Of a stretch of DNA of 60,440 nucleotides, positions 51,887 through 59,889 are shown one piece after another; the first letter of the stretch is position 1; every line of letters begins with the position of its first letter. Where the stretch lies: NCBI GenBank assembly GCA_026390935.1, contig JAPLEZ010000119.1:2073-62512 (forward strand). The letters are read 5' to 3'. The position numbers and the translations under genes are program-made. The notes beneath the pieces were generated by a model. The model was not told the origin of the DNA, did no database searches, and saw only the letters and a program-made list of their open reading frames with translations. This DNA is from Bacteroidota bacterium (lineage in GTDB: Bacteria > Bacteroidota > Bacteroidia > Flavobacteriales_C > GCA-002722245).

Positions 51887-52918
51887 ATGTTTTCAGAAAA
51901 ACTCATTTCTTGGTACCATCAAAACAAGCGCGAGCTGCCGTGGCGAAACACGCGAGATCCTTATAAAATATGGCTTTCCGAGATCATTCTGCAACAAACA
52001 AGAGTGGAACAAGGACTGCCTTATTACCAAAAATTCATTGCTGCATTTCCAACTGTTGTTTCTTTGGCGAAGGCAAAAGAAGATGAAGTGTTGAAATTAT
52101 GGCAGGGCTTGGGATATTATAGCAGAGCGAGAAATTTACAACATGCTGCGAAATCTGTAGCCACTGACTTTAAAGGAAAATTTCCGTCGGAATACAAAGA
52201 CATATTATCGCTCAAAGGTGTTGGCGAATATACTGCTGCAGCGATTGCTTCTTTTTCTTACGACTTACCTTATCCTGTTTTAGACGGCAATGTGTTTCGT
52301 GTTATTTCTCGTGTTTATGGCTTTCATGAGGCCATTGATTCTTCAATAGGAAAGAAAAAATTTATTGAACACTTGCACACCTTAATTCCTCATAAGGATC
52401 CCGCATCATTCAATCAAGCCATTATGGAGTTTGGGGCAATGCATTGTACACCAAAAAATCCCGATTGCAATGCATGTATTTTTAAAAGTGAATGCTATGC
52501 TGCAAACAATGACAAAGTGGATTTACTGCCAGTCAAAGAAAAAAAGATAGTAAAACGTGATCGATATTTTTATTACAAAGTGAGTCTGGATTCGGAAAAA
52601 AACATTCTCATTCAAAAGAGAAAAGGAAAAGACATTTGGGAAGGGATGTATGAATTCCCGAATGTTGAATCTCCTGTACAGCTTGACAATCCTTTAAAAG
52701 AGCTAAACATCAATAAAAAAGAATTACTCTCTTTTAGCGAAATTCAAAAGCACTTACTCACCCACCAAAATATTTATTTCAGTTTTTACGTGGTAAAAGC
52801 AATCTCTTCAAAAAAAGATTTGTGGGTGAGCGCTGAAAAATTACTGGAATATCCTGTTCCAAAAATAATTCAGGATTTTATCCACAAAACATTAAATTTG
52901 TATCTTCCTCACAAATAA
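51887..52918 (+). CDS. mutY: A/G-specific adenine glycosylase MutY
   Basis: 343 residues; removes A opposite 8-oxoguanine. The HhH-GPD core shows [32 protein letters not shown] and the catalytic Asp in [11 protein letters not shown]. The [4Fe-4S] cluster is in [18 protein letters not shown] with C-x6-C-x2-C-x5-C spacing. The C-terminal NUDIX-like recognition domain (about 225-340) is present. Divergent from HU; it begins the mutY-ssb-gldE-gldD cluster known in gliding Bacteroidota. Confidence 0.97.
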   Translation: MFSEKLISWYHQNKRELPWRNTRDPYKIWLSEIILQQTRVEQGLPYYQKFIAAFPTVVSLAKAKEDEVLKLWQGLGYYSRARNLQHAAKSVATDFKGKFPSEYKDILSLKGVGEYTAAAIASFSYDLPYPVLDGNVFRVISRVYGFHEAIDSSIGKKKFIEHLHTLIPHKDPASFNQAIMEFGAMHCTPKNPDCNACIFKSECYAANNDKVDLLPVKEKKIVKRDRYFYYKVSLDSEKNILIQKRKGKDIWEGMYEFPNVESPVQLDNPLKELNINKKELLSFSEIQKHLLTHQNIYFSFYVVKAISSKKDLWVSAEKLLEYPVPKIIQDFIHKTLNLYLPHK

Positions 52919-52922
52919 TAGT

Positions 52923-53336
52923 ATGGCAGGCGTTAACAAAGTGATTTTAGTTGGAAACCTCGGAAAAGACCCGGAGGTGCGCTATTTAGAAGGAGGCACT
53001 GCTGTAGCAAATTTCACATTGGCCACTACCGAAACATACAAAGACAAAAACGGAAATCGTGTGGAACAAACCGAATGGCACAATGTAGTAGTGTGGCGCG
53101 GATTGGCTGAAATTGCTGAGAAATATTTAAAAAAAGGCAATCAGGTTTATGTGGAGGGAAAACTCCGCACTCGCACCTGGGATGATAAAGATGGCGTTAA
53201 AAGATATACCACTGAAATAATAGCCGACAACATGACCATGCTTGGTGGCAAGCGCGAAGACATCGCGGGAGCTCAGGTTGAAAAACCAAAAAATCAAAAA
53301 AGTACTCCTGACGAATTGGGAGATCTTCCTTTTTAA
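52923..53336 (+). CDS. ssb: Single-stranded DNA-binding protein
   Basis: 137 residues. OB-fold N-terminal part: [18 protein letters not shown], then [40 protein letters not shown] and [15 protein letters not shown]. The linker is short and the tail ends DELGDLPF, the acidic tip that binds partner proteins. TAAATTTG at 52893-52900 upstream may be a -7 element inside mutY. Confidence 0.96.
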   Translation: MAGVNKVILVGNLGKDPEVRYLEGGTAVANFTLATTETYKDKNGNRVEQTEWHNVVVWRGLAEIAEKYLKKGNQVYVEGKLRTRTWDDKDGVKRYTTEIIADNMTMLGGKREDIAGAQVEKPKNQKSTPDELGDLPF

Positions 53337-53410
53337 AAATTACGAATATCGACCCCTACGCTCATATCCATTTATTACTGGTAACAGGCTCCAACACAGC
53401 CATAGTATCC

Positions 53411-54673
53411 ATGTCGCTAATGTTCATAGGTATGCTGGTTTTACTCATTGGCGCTGCATTTATTTCGTCCACTGAAGTCGCCTTTTTTTCTATGGACAAA
53501 AAAGCTCTGGAGTTGCTGGAACTGCGCCATAACAAGGCAGGAAAAATTATTAAAAAATTACTGGACACTCCAGAAAAACTGCTAGCAACCATCCTTATCA
53601 CCAATAGTTTTTTCCATATTTCATTCGTTTTTGTTTCTACCGCTTTTATCCAAAACTTGGAAAGCATAGGCATTGCCAATGTTATTCCAACTGTTGTTCA
53701 AATCATCATTATCAGTATTATGTTAATTCTCTTTGGAGAAATTATCCCAAAAGTTCTGGCTACTAAAAAAGGTGATGCCATTGCGGTTTTTATGGCCGCA
53801 CCAATGAGTTTTTTGATTACCATTCTTAAACCATTTTCAGCCTTTCTCCTCCTTTTCAGCTCACAAAAAAAGAAAGAACAAAAAACAAAAAACATTTCTG
53901 TTGATGAACTTTCGGCAGTGCATGATCTCATACAAAATGAAGAAGCTACTGAACAGGAACAAAAAATACTTTCGGGAATTTTATCGTTTGGTAATACCGA
54001 CGTAAAACAAATAATGACCGCCCGAACAAATATTATTGCACTCAACGAAAGTCATCCTCTGCCAACTGTGATCAATGAAATTCAATCTTCAGAATTTTCA
54101 AGAATCCCCATTCACAACGGCAACATTGATAAAATCACCGGTGTACTTTACATTAAAGACTTGTTGCCTCACCTCAATGATGGCGACAACTTCGATTGGC
54201 GAACATTGAAACGAGAAACTTTCTTTGTTCCCGAAAGCAAAAAAATTGATGATCTCCTGAAAGAATTTCAGGAAATGAAAATGCACATGGCCGTTGTGGT
54301 GGATGAGTACGGCGGAACATCTGGCATTGTCACGCTGGAAGATATTATTGAAGAAATTGTGGGTGACCTGAGCGACGAATACGATGATGAAGATGTGATT
54401 TATTCAAAATTGGATGACAGAAACTACGTGTTCGACGGCAAGACTTTACTCATTGACATGTATCGTGTTTTGGAAATCGACGAAGAACCATTTGAAGCTG
54501 CAAAAGGCGAGGCCGATACGATTGCTGGATTTATTCTGGAACAAACAGGCGTGTTCCCTAAAAAAGATACAGTAGTTGAGTTTGGAGGAATTCGATTTAA
54601 AATTGATAGTCTGGACAAACGAAGAATTGTAAGCATCAAAGCAACTTTACCTCCCGATAAACAAAACAAATAA
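53411..54673 (+). CDS. gldE: Gliding motility-associated protein GldE (CNNM/CorC family)
   Basis: 420 residues from the ATG at 53411. DUF21/CNNM membrane part (about 1-140) with FISSTEVAFFSMDKKALEL, ILFGEIIPKVLATKKG; then two CBS domains (VKQIMTARTNIIALNE, GVLYIKDLLPHLND, AVVVDEYGGTSGIVTLED) and a CorC_HlyC domain (about 345-415, ADTIAGFILEQTGVFPKK). The frame stays open upstream to the ssb stop and encodes NIDPYAHIHLLLVTGSNT, which looks like the usual GldE start (DP near the N-terminus); a non-ATG start between 53339 and 53411 is therefore likely. Gene order ssb-gldE-gldD supports the name. Confidence 0.93.
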   Translation: MSLMFIGMLVLLIGAAFISSTEVAFFSMDKKALELLELRHNKAGKIIKKLLDTPEKLLATILITNSFFHISFVFVSTAFIQNLESIGIANVIPTVVQIIIISIMLILFGEIIPKVLATKKGDAIAVFMAAPMSFLITILKPFSAFLLLFSSQKKKEQKTKNISVDELSAVHDLIQNEEATEQEQKILSGILSFGNTDVKQIMTARTNIIALNESHPLPTVINEIQSSEFSRIPIHNGNIDKITGVLYIKDLLPHLNDGDNFDWRTLKRETFFVPESKKIDDLLKEFQEMKMHMAVVVDEYGGTSGIVTLEDIIEEIVGDLSDEYDDEDVIYSKLDDRNYVFDGKTLLIDMYRVLEIDEEPFEAAKGEADTIAGFILEQTGVFPKKDTVVEFGGIRFKIDSLDKRRIVSIKATLPPDKQNK

Positions 54674-54674
54674 A

Positions 54675-55238
54675 ATGGGAAGATTTTTATTCATCGTAGT
54701 TCTTGTTGTTATGCTATTTGCAGGTTGCAACGAAGAGGTAATTCCAAAACCTAAAGGTTATTTTCACATCGCCTTGCCCGAAAAAAAATATGTTCATTTT
54801 GAAGCCGCTTGTCCTTTCGAATGCGATATTTCTGCAAGCACCAAAATAGCATTAAAAGATTCCATCAACTGTTTTTATAATTTGGAATATCCTAAGTGGA
54901 AAGCAACATTATACCTCACTTACTTGCCCATCAAAAACGACTTAAAAGAATTGATTGACGAGGAGCATCGACGAAAGGAAAAACATATTCAATTGGCTTC
55001 TTCCATTGAAGATTCTGCTTTCGTTTTTTCCGACCGACATGTAAGCGCTACTGTTTTCAATATCAATGGAACAAAAACTGCAACTCCACTGCAATTTTTT
55101 ATTACCGACAGCACCCACCATTTCTTCCGTGGAGCTTTATACTTTTATCATTCTCCAAATAATGATTCAATAGCTCCAATCATCAGCTTTATCAAAGATG
55201 ACGTAAGAAAAATGATTGCAACATTTAAATGGAAGTAG
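54675..55238 (+). CDS. gldD: Gliding motility lipoprotein GldD
   Basis: 187 residues. Signal MGRFLFIVVLVVML and lipobox FAGC, then the GldD signature IPKPKGYFHIALPEKKY. Later NLEYPKWKATLYLTYLPI and FFRGALYFYHSPNNDS are typical. GldD is needed for gliding and T9SS function in Flavobacterium. One base after gldE. The 3' end overlaps the convergent heme A synthase remnant by 14 bases. Confidence 0.95.
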   Translation: MGRFLFIVVLVVMLFAGCNEEVIPKPKGYFHIALPEKKYVHFEAACPFECDISASTKIALKDSINCFYNLEYPKWKATLYLTYLPIKNDLKELIDEEHRRKEKHIQLASSIEDSAFVFSDRHVSATVFNINGTKTATPLQFFITDSTHHFFRGALYFYHSPNNDSIAPIISFIKDDVRKMIATFKWK

Positions 55239-56152
55239 TTTTCTCTTTCAAACCGAAATACAAAACACAGGAATAAGTCAGCAACAAACTCGCCAGCACC
55301 AAATGCGTTGGCTGCATCACTTGTGGAATTTCAAAATACCCCATCACAACACCAGTCAAAATATTTGAAACAATTAAAACTAAAATGGCGCGTACTGCTA
55401 TGTGTTTAATTTTCGCCTCATACAAAAAGTAGATGGCCGCTCCTGCAACTGCGGCATACAACAAGGAAAAAGTGCGGTGGGTTAAAAAGATCCACCCCGA
55501 AAGATCCACCCATTCTTCACGTAGCTCCCCTGCTAAACGCAAATCATCAAAACTTTGACGAACCAGACTTCCCAAAACCAATTGTCCGAGCAAAAGGAAA
55601 ATTGAAATCAGCAACAACTTTTTTATTGATTTGAATTTCCCTTCCTCTAAAACGACTTGCTGTACTACTTTAGATCGGGTGTAAGCCACTACTATCAATA
55701 TTAAAAATGCGGCGTGCAAATGAATGCTGATTTTGTAAGGTTTTAAATTAGAGGAAACCACCATGGCCCATAACGCCCAAAACAGCACCACATAAACGGT
55801 TGATGTATTCAATGATAGTATGCTCGGGTTTAAATATGGCGTAATCATGCTTTTTGTATTGCTCCCACTGACTTTCATCAAAAGCAGCAGAAGGGAGGAA
55901 GTCTTCCTTGGCAACAAGTAATTTATTATCGTGCACGATGATCTGACCTTTCTCAAAGGTTTTTCCCGATTGCCATTGCACTTGCTCCTCATCCAAAGGT
56001 GGCACCCAATAACCATAACATTTAGGCCAATCGGGACACCCCATTCCGGCACCAGTAGCCTTTACGAGACTACCCGCCAAAACAACCAATAAAGAAAAAA
56101 TAAGCGTGAGTCCGCTGAAAAGTTTAAACCGCTTTTCTTTTTTGAAATCCAT
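55225..56152 (-). pseudogene. ctaA: Heme A synthase (COX15/CtaA) with frameshift and internal deletion
   Basis: The N-terminal part (from ATG 56152) reads DFKKEKRFKLFSGLTLIF, AGSLVKATGAGMGCPDWPKC, HTIIEYINRLCGAVLG in one frame and stops at about 55748. The C-terminal part reads VVSSNLKPYKISIHLHAAF, VLGSLVRQSFDDLRLAGE, FLTHRTFSLLYAA and VMQPTHLVLASLLLTY in another frame to 55225. Between EYINRL and the VVSSNLKP strand only about 16 codons remain, where related proteins have about 45, so roughly 80-90 bases including a membrane helix are missing and the frame is shifted. Heme A synthase makes heme A for aa3 oxidase. It is inactive here, unless the assembly is wrong. Confidence 0.85.
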
Positions 56153-56493
56153 TAGTGAACGCTGTCTTTAGGCATCGCAGCAATCTCTTTGATATCTGTG
56201 ATTTGGTAAGCTCCTTCAGCGATAGATTCAACAGCAGACTTGATGGTTTCGGGATCAGTAATCCCGCTATCATAGACTACCAGCGCAGTTTTTGTATCGA
56301 AACTAACCTTTGCCTCCTTAACACCATTTGTTTCCAGCAGCTTATCTTTGATAGTGGGTGCACAGCTGTGTGCACATGACATGCCTTCTACAGTCATCGC
56401 CACATTCTTAATTTCTCCAGGAGTCGATCCGCAGGAAAACAAAACTGCCAATATTGCCAGCAAACTAAATCGCTTTATATATTCCATCTTCAT
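56152..56493 (-). CDS. HMA-domain lipoprotein (periplasmic copper-binding candidate)
   Basis: About 113 residues from the ATG at 56493 (MKMEYIKRFSLLAIL), with an alternative at 56487. Lipobox VLFSC anchors it. The HMA domain has VEGMSCAHSCAPTIKDKLL, so its metal motif is C-x3-C rather than the usual C-x2-C. The rest, GVKEAKVSFDTKTALVVYD, is regular HMA. It shares a base (TAATG) with the ctaA start and overlaps the CopZ-like gene upstream, so all three form one operon tied to copper/heme handling. Confidence 0.85.
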   Translation of the reverse strand: MKMEYIKRFSLLAILAVLFSCGSTPGEIKNVAMTVEGMSCAHSCAPTIKDKLLETNGVKEAKVSFDTKTALVVYDSGITDPETIKSAVESIAEGAYQITDIKEIAAMPKDSVH

Positions 56494-56668
56494 TGATTGC
56501 TGTTTTAATATTTTCAACTGTTTGACTATCCGCATCGGCAATTTCAACGTTGTTTGCTTCCAAATTTACCTTGAAATTATCAGCGCTCAATAAATTATTA
56601 ATTAGCTTAGTAACGTAAGCCGCACAGTGCCCGCAGGTCATGCCTTCTATTTGAATAATGGACTTCAT
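56465..56668 (-). CDS. copZ: Copper chaperone CopZ-like HMA protein
   Basis: 67 residues, a single cytoplasmic HMA domain. It opens MKSIIQIEGMTCGHCAAYVT, with the classic MxCxxC copper site. It ends YKAI and overlaps the next HMA gene by 23-29 bases. It probably hands Cu(I) to an ATPase or to the lipoprotein partner. Confidence 0.88.
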   Translation of the reverse strand: MKSIIQIEGMTCGHCAAYVTKLINNLLSADNFKVNLEANNVEIADADSQTVENIKTAINEDGIYKAI

Positions 56669-56701
56669 GACCCAAAGTTAAGAGGAAATTTAAAAATCTA
56701 T

Positions 56702-56731
56702 TTGTTTATTCAGCTTATTTTATTAGTTTTG
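56702..56731 (+). promoter_or_regulatory. Promoter for rplU-rpmA
   Basis: TTG (56702-56704), 19 bases, TAGTTTTG (56724-56731), an exact Bacteroidota match. Transcription would start near 56738, about 23 bases before the rplU ATG. Confidence 0.75.
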
Positions 56732-56760
56732 CCTCCCTTAATTTTTTAAACGCGAAGAAA

Positions 56761-57078
56761 ATGTACGCAATTGTAGAGATAGCAGGGCAACAATACAAAG
56801 TAGCCAAAGATCAACAGATCTATGTACATCACTTAGGAGCTGAAGAAGGTAAATCACTTACTTTTGACAAAGTTCTTTTGGTTGATGATAACGGAAAGAT
56901 TTCTGTTGGCGCCCCAGCTGTAAGCGGTGCTAAAGTCACTGCTAAAGTAGTTACTCCACTCGTAAAAGGAGACAAAGTTTATGTATTCAAAAAGAAACGT
57001 AGAAAAGGGTATCAAAAGTTGAACGGTCACCGTCAACAATTTACTCAAGTTCAAATTGAAGGCATTAGCTTAAAATAA
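56761..57078 (+). CDS. rplU: 50S ribosomal protein L21
   Basis: 105 residues. It opens [20 protein letters not shown] and ends with the L21 signature [20 protein letters not shown]. Normal length. It is paired with rpmA 26 bases downstream, the universal order. Confidence 0.98.
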   Translation: MYAIVEIAGQQYKVAKDQQIYVHHLGAEEGKSLTFDKVLLVDDNGKISVGAPAVSGAKVTAKVVTPLVKGDKVYVFKKKRRKGYQKLNGHRQQFTQVQIEGISLK

Positions 57079-57104
57079 ACATTAACACTTAAAAAGAAAA
57101 GACC

Positions 57105-57365
57105 ATGGCACATAAGAAAGGGGCTGGTAGTACCACCAACGGTAGAGAGTCAGAGTCGAAAAGACTTGGAGTTAAGAAATTTGGCGGCGAAAAAGTAATC
57201 GCTGGAAATATCTTAGTGAGACAACGAGGAACGGTTCACAATCCAGGCCTGAATGTAGGAATGGGTAAAGACCACACTCTTTTTGCAACAGCTCCTGGAG
57301 TTGTTCAATTCAGAAAGAAAAAAGACAACAAGTCTTTCGTTTCTGTTGTACCTTCTGCTGAATAG
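57105..57365 (+). CDS. rpmA: 50S ribosomal protein L27
   Basis: 86 residues. [20 protein letters not shown] is the standard N-terminus; the start is not preceded by a cleavable extension. It reaches the peptidyl transferase centre. Followed by a terminator. Confidence 0.98.
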   Translation: MAHKKGAGSTTNGRESESKRLGVKKFGGEKVIAGNILVRQRGTVHNPGLNVGMGKDHTLFATAPGVVQFRKKKDNKSFVSVVPSAE

Positions 57366-57387
57366 GCTTAGCATTTGTAAAACATAC

Positions 57388-57428
57388 AAACCTTCTGATT
57401 CGAAAGAATTGGAAGGTTTTTCTTTTTT
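57388..57428 (+). terminator. Rho-independent terminator after rpmA
   Basis: Stem AAACCTTC (57388-57395) / GAAGGTTT (57412-57419), a 16-base loop that has its own ATTC/GAAT pairing, then a T-rich tail TTTTCTTTTTT. Confidence 0.85.
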
Positions 57429-57438
57429 AGCTTAACCT

Positions 57439-58179
57439 ATGAAGGCATTGATGTTTATATGGAAAATATGGTTTTTGATCGTAATGATCATCACTACACT
57501 ATTCTATTTTCCATTTATATACCTGAGCATTGTAGTTCTCAAGCGCTACGATATTACTTACAATATTTTTTACCGTTGCTGGGCCTGGAGCATTTTAATT
57601 CCTATTGGCATCTTTCCTAAAAAAATTATGCAAGGGAAATTCCCTGAAAAACAAGGATTCATCCTGGTGGCCAATCACACTTCGCAATTGGATATTGTAG
57701 TACCCTACACCTTACTTTCGAAACATTTTGCCTTTTTAGCGAAGCGGGAACTGACTAAATTGCCTTTGTTCAGAACCAATTTCAGAGGAATGAATATTAC
57801 AGTGGATAGAAAAAGTTTGATCTCCGGACTAGAATCTCTTACTGAATGCAAAACCAAATTGGATCACGATATCAATATTTTGATTTTCCCTGAAGGCACA
57901 CGTTCTAAAAAAGCACCTGAAATGATTCCCTTTAAAACAGGCGCATTCAAGCTCGCTATCAAAGAACAAGTACCTATAGTTCCAATGGTTTTTCTCGACA
58001 ATTATAAAAGATTAGAAGGTGGCAAAGGCTTGTTCAAAAGCATAGCCGGACCGGGAAGAAGTCGCATGGTAGTGCTAAACCCCATAGAAACAAAAGGACT
58101 CACACAAAAAGATGTGGAGTCCTTAATGGAAAAAGTTTATTCTGTAATGGATAAAACGTTGAAAGAATTTGGTTTGTAG
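57439..58179 (+). CDS. plsC: 1-acyl-sn-glycerol-3-phosphate acyltransferase
   Basis: 246 residues. Two N-terminal membrane segments are followed by the HX4D motif NHTSQLDIVVPY, then FRGMNITVDRK, the FPEGTRSKKAPEM block and VPIVPMVFLDN. It adds the second acyl chain in phosphatidic acid synthesis. The 3' end runs into a palindromic repeat that begins at the stop codon. Confidence 0.95.
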   Translation: MKALMFIWKIWFLIVMIITTLFYFPFIYLSIVVLKRYDITYNIFYRCWAWSILIPIGIFPKKIMQGKFPEKQGFILVANHTSQLDIVVPYTLLSKHFAFLAKRELTKLPLFRTNFRGMNITVDRKSLISGLESLTECKTKLDHDINILIFPEGTRSKKAPEMIPFKTGAFKLAIKEQVPIVPMVFLDNYKRLEGGKGLFKSIAGPGRSRMVVLNPIETKGLTQKDVESLMEKVYSVMDKTLKEFGL

Positions 58180-58246
58180 AGACGCAAGATTTTGCGTCTC
58201 CCACCAAATTCATCATTTTCTGAGACGCAAAATTTTGCGTCTCTAC
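58176..58246. repeat. Paired palindromes GAGACGCAAAATTTTGCGTCTC after plsC
   Basis: Two copies of a 25-bp palindrome, at 58176-58200 and 58222-58246, in opposite order so that they also pair with each other (24 of 25). Each is GAGACGCAA..TTGCGTCTC with a TAC/GTA flank. This sequence is familiar as a dispersed Bacteroidota intergenic repeat. The first copy includes the stop codon of plsC, so the element has landed right at the gene end, and may serve as its terminator. Confidence 0.9.
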
Positions 58247-58257
58247 GGAAAACCTAC

Positions 58258-58677
58258 CTAACAGTATTCCTCAAAAGCAGCAACCAGATTATCAGCAATC
58301 AATTCAGCCGGACGGCCTTCAATCGCATGACGCTCTATCATGTGCACCAGTTTACCATTTTTAAATAAGGCAATGGCAGGAGATGACGGAGGATAAGGCA
58401 ACATATATTGACGGGCACGAGCAACTGCATCGGTATCAAATCCGGCAAATACTGTAGTGAATTTACTTGGCTTTTTTCCGCTTGTTGCAGCAGCTTGTTT
58501 TGCAGCCGGACGAGCATTTCTTGCTGCACAACCGCAAACTGAGTTGATCACCACCAATACTGTTTCGTCTTTTCCTGAATTCAATGTGTTATCTACTTCT
58601 TCCGAAGTACTTAAGTCTGTGAAGCCTGCGCTCACTAATTCTTGCTTTAAAGGGAGTACTATTTCTGCTGGATACAT
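58258..58677 (-). CDS. BrxA/BrxB-family bacilliredoxin
   Basis: 139 residues. The redox motif CGC lies in VINSVCGCAARNARPAA. The thioredoxin-like fold continues with FTTVFAGFDTDAVARARQYM and PYPPSSPAIALFKNGKLVHM (cis-Pro region). In Bacillus these proteins remove bacillithiol from proteins; Bacteroidota of several groups also carry them and make bacillithiol or an analogue. Single gene between repeat elements. Confidence 0.92.
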   Translation of the reverse strand: MYPAEIVLPLKQELVSAGFTDLSTSEEVDNTLNSGKDETVLVVINSVCGCAARNARPAAKQAAATSGKKPSKFTTVFAGFDTDAVARARQYMLPYPPSSPAIALFKNGKLVHMIERHAIEGRPAELIADNLVAAFEEYC

Positions 58678-58762
58678 ATGATATAAGTTTAAAGTTCAAT
58701 GATAAAGGTTTAAAGTTAGCTAACATTGCTATTACAAAAATGTAAAAAATGATAAATAAAAT

Positions 58763-59209
58763 CTATCTCTTCTTTTCAAAAAACGATTGAAGCAACTGAC
58801 GGCTTTCTTCAGCTAAAATCCCTCGACTCACTTCGGTTTTAGGATGCAGCATATCTAAGCTCACCAAACTGTATCCGCGCTTCGGATCAGAAGAACCAAA
58901 AACAACACGCTTCAATCGCGCCCAATAAGCCGCTCCAGCGCACATACAGCATGGTTCCAGTGTAACATACAAAGTACATTCGTTCAAAAATTTGCCACCT
59001 AAAAAATTTGCTGCAGATGTAAATGCCAGCATTTCGGCATGAGCGGTAACGTCGCTCAGTTGTTCGGTTTGGTTGTGCGCACGCGCTATAATCTGATTTT
59101 TACAAACAATCACTGCTCCTACCGGAACCTCATCTTCTTCATAAGCCTGCTGCGCCTCCACCATCGCTTGCTTCATGAAATACTCGTCGGAAAATACACT
59201 TAAGTTCAT
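58763..59209 (-). CDS. tadA: tRNA-specific adenosine deaminase (nucleoside deaminase family)
   Basis: 148 residues. Zinc-site motifs are HAEMLAF (His and catalytic Glu) and EPCCMCAGAAYWARL (two Cys). VPVGAVIVCKNQIIARAHNQ and VVFGSSDPKRGYSLV are typical. TadA converts A34 to inosine in tRNA-Arg; a guanine deaminase in the same family is a lesser alternative. Divergent from the cytochrome gene. Confidence 0.92.
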   Translation of the reverse strand: MNLSVFSDEYFMKQAMVEAQQAYEEDEVPVGAVIVCKNQIIARAHNQTEQLSDVTAHAEMLAFTSAANFLGGKFLNECTLYVTLEPCCMCAGAAYWARLKRVVFGSSDPKRGYSLVSLDMLHPKTEVSRGILAEESRQLLQSFFEKKR

Positions 59210-59235
59210 GAGGTCAAAGTTAAAAGAAGATTCTT

Positions 59236-59243
59236 ACATTTGC
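59236..59243 (+). promoter_or_regulatory. -7 element for the cytochrome c gene
   Basis: TACATTTG fits TAnnTTTG and lies 23 bases before the ATG at 59266. No TTG box is clear. Confidence 0.45.
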
Positions 59244-59265
59244 TCATCTTATAAAACTCAAAAAA

Positions 59266-59886
59266 ATGGAAAGTTATACCATCCTCAGTAAAGCGCATAT
59301 GTTGTTCGCGCTGCTCTTTGTAATTTCAATGTTGATCAAAGTAATTTTGATTTTTAAAAACAATGAAGCCTTTGACAAATACAGAGGAAAAACCAAAATT
59401 GCAGAAATGGTTGTCACCATTTTGTTTTTGGCGTTAGGAATAATTTTAATGGTTCAAAAGGGCGGTGGATTCCACATGCTGTTCTGGATTAAATTAGGAA
59501 TTGTTGCGGCAGGTATTCCATTAGGAATTATTGGCGCAAAAAAACACAGCAAGGCATTGGTTACTTTATCTTTCCTCTGCTTCTTCGGTGCATACGGATT
59601 AGCTGAAGTAGCTAAAAAGAAAGCAGTAGTGCAAGAAGTTGTTGTGGAGGAACCAAGCCAACTAGGCACTGAATTATACAAAGTAAACTGCGTTGCTTGT
59701 CACGGCGAAGACGGCAAAAAAGGATTAGGTGGTGCATCTGATCTATCTGCCTCTGTTTTAAGTGAAGAAGAAGCTAAAAATGTAATTACCAATGGTAGAG
59801 GCGGCATGGCTCCTTATGGCGGACAAATGAAAGAAGAGGAAATTACTGCTTTGGCAACATACTTACAATCATTAAAAGCAAAATAG
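59266..59886 (+). CDS. Membrane protein with C-terminal cytochrome c domain
   Basis: 206 residues. Four membrane segments (about 8-28, 46-62, 69-90, 95-112), with basic residues between, precede a short linker and a class I cytochrome c domain from about 138: heme motif CVACH in YKVNCVACHGEDG, a distal MAPYGGQM region holding the Met ligand, and a final helix ITALATYLQSLKAK. The fusion of a small four-helix membrane module with cytochrome c is unusual but known in Bacteroidota. It probably carries electrons near the inner membrane. hflX follows within four bases. Confidence 0.85.
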   Translation: MESYTILSKAHMLFALLFVISMLIKVILIFKNNEAFDKYRGKTKIAEMVVTILFLALGIILMVQKGGGFHMLFWIKLGIVAAGIPLGIIGAKKHSKALVTLSFLCFFGAYGLAEVAKKKAVVQEVVVEEPSQLGTELYKVNCVACHGEDGKKGLGGASDLSASVLSEEEAKNVITNGRGGMAPYGGQMKEEEITALATYLQSLKAK

Positions 59887-59889
59887 GAA

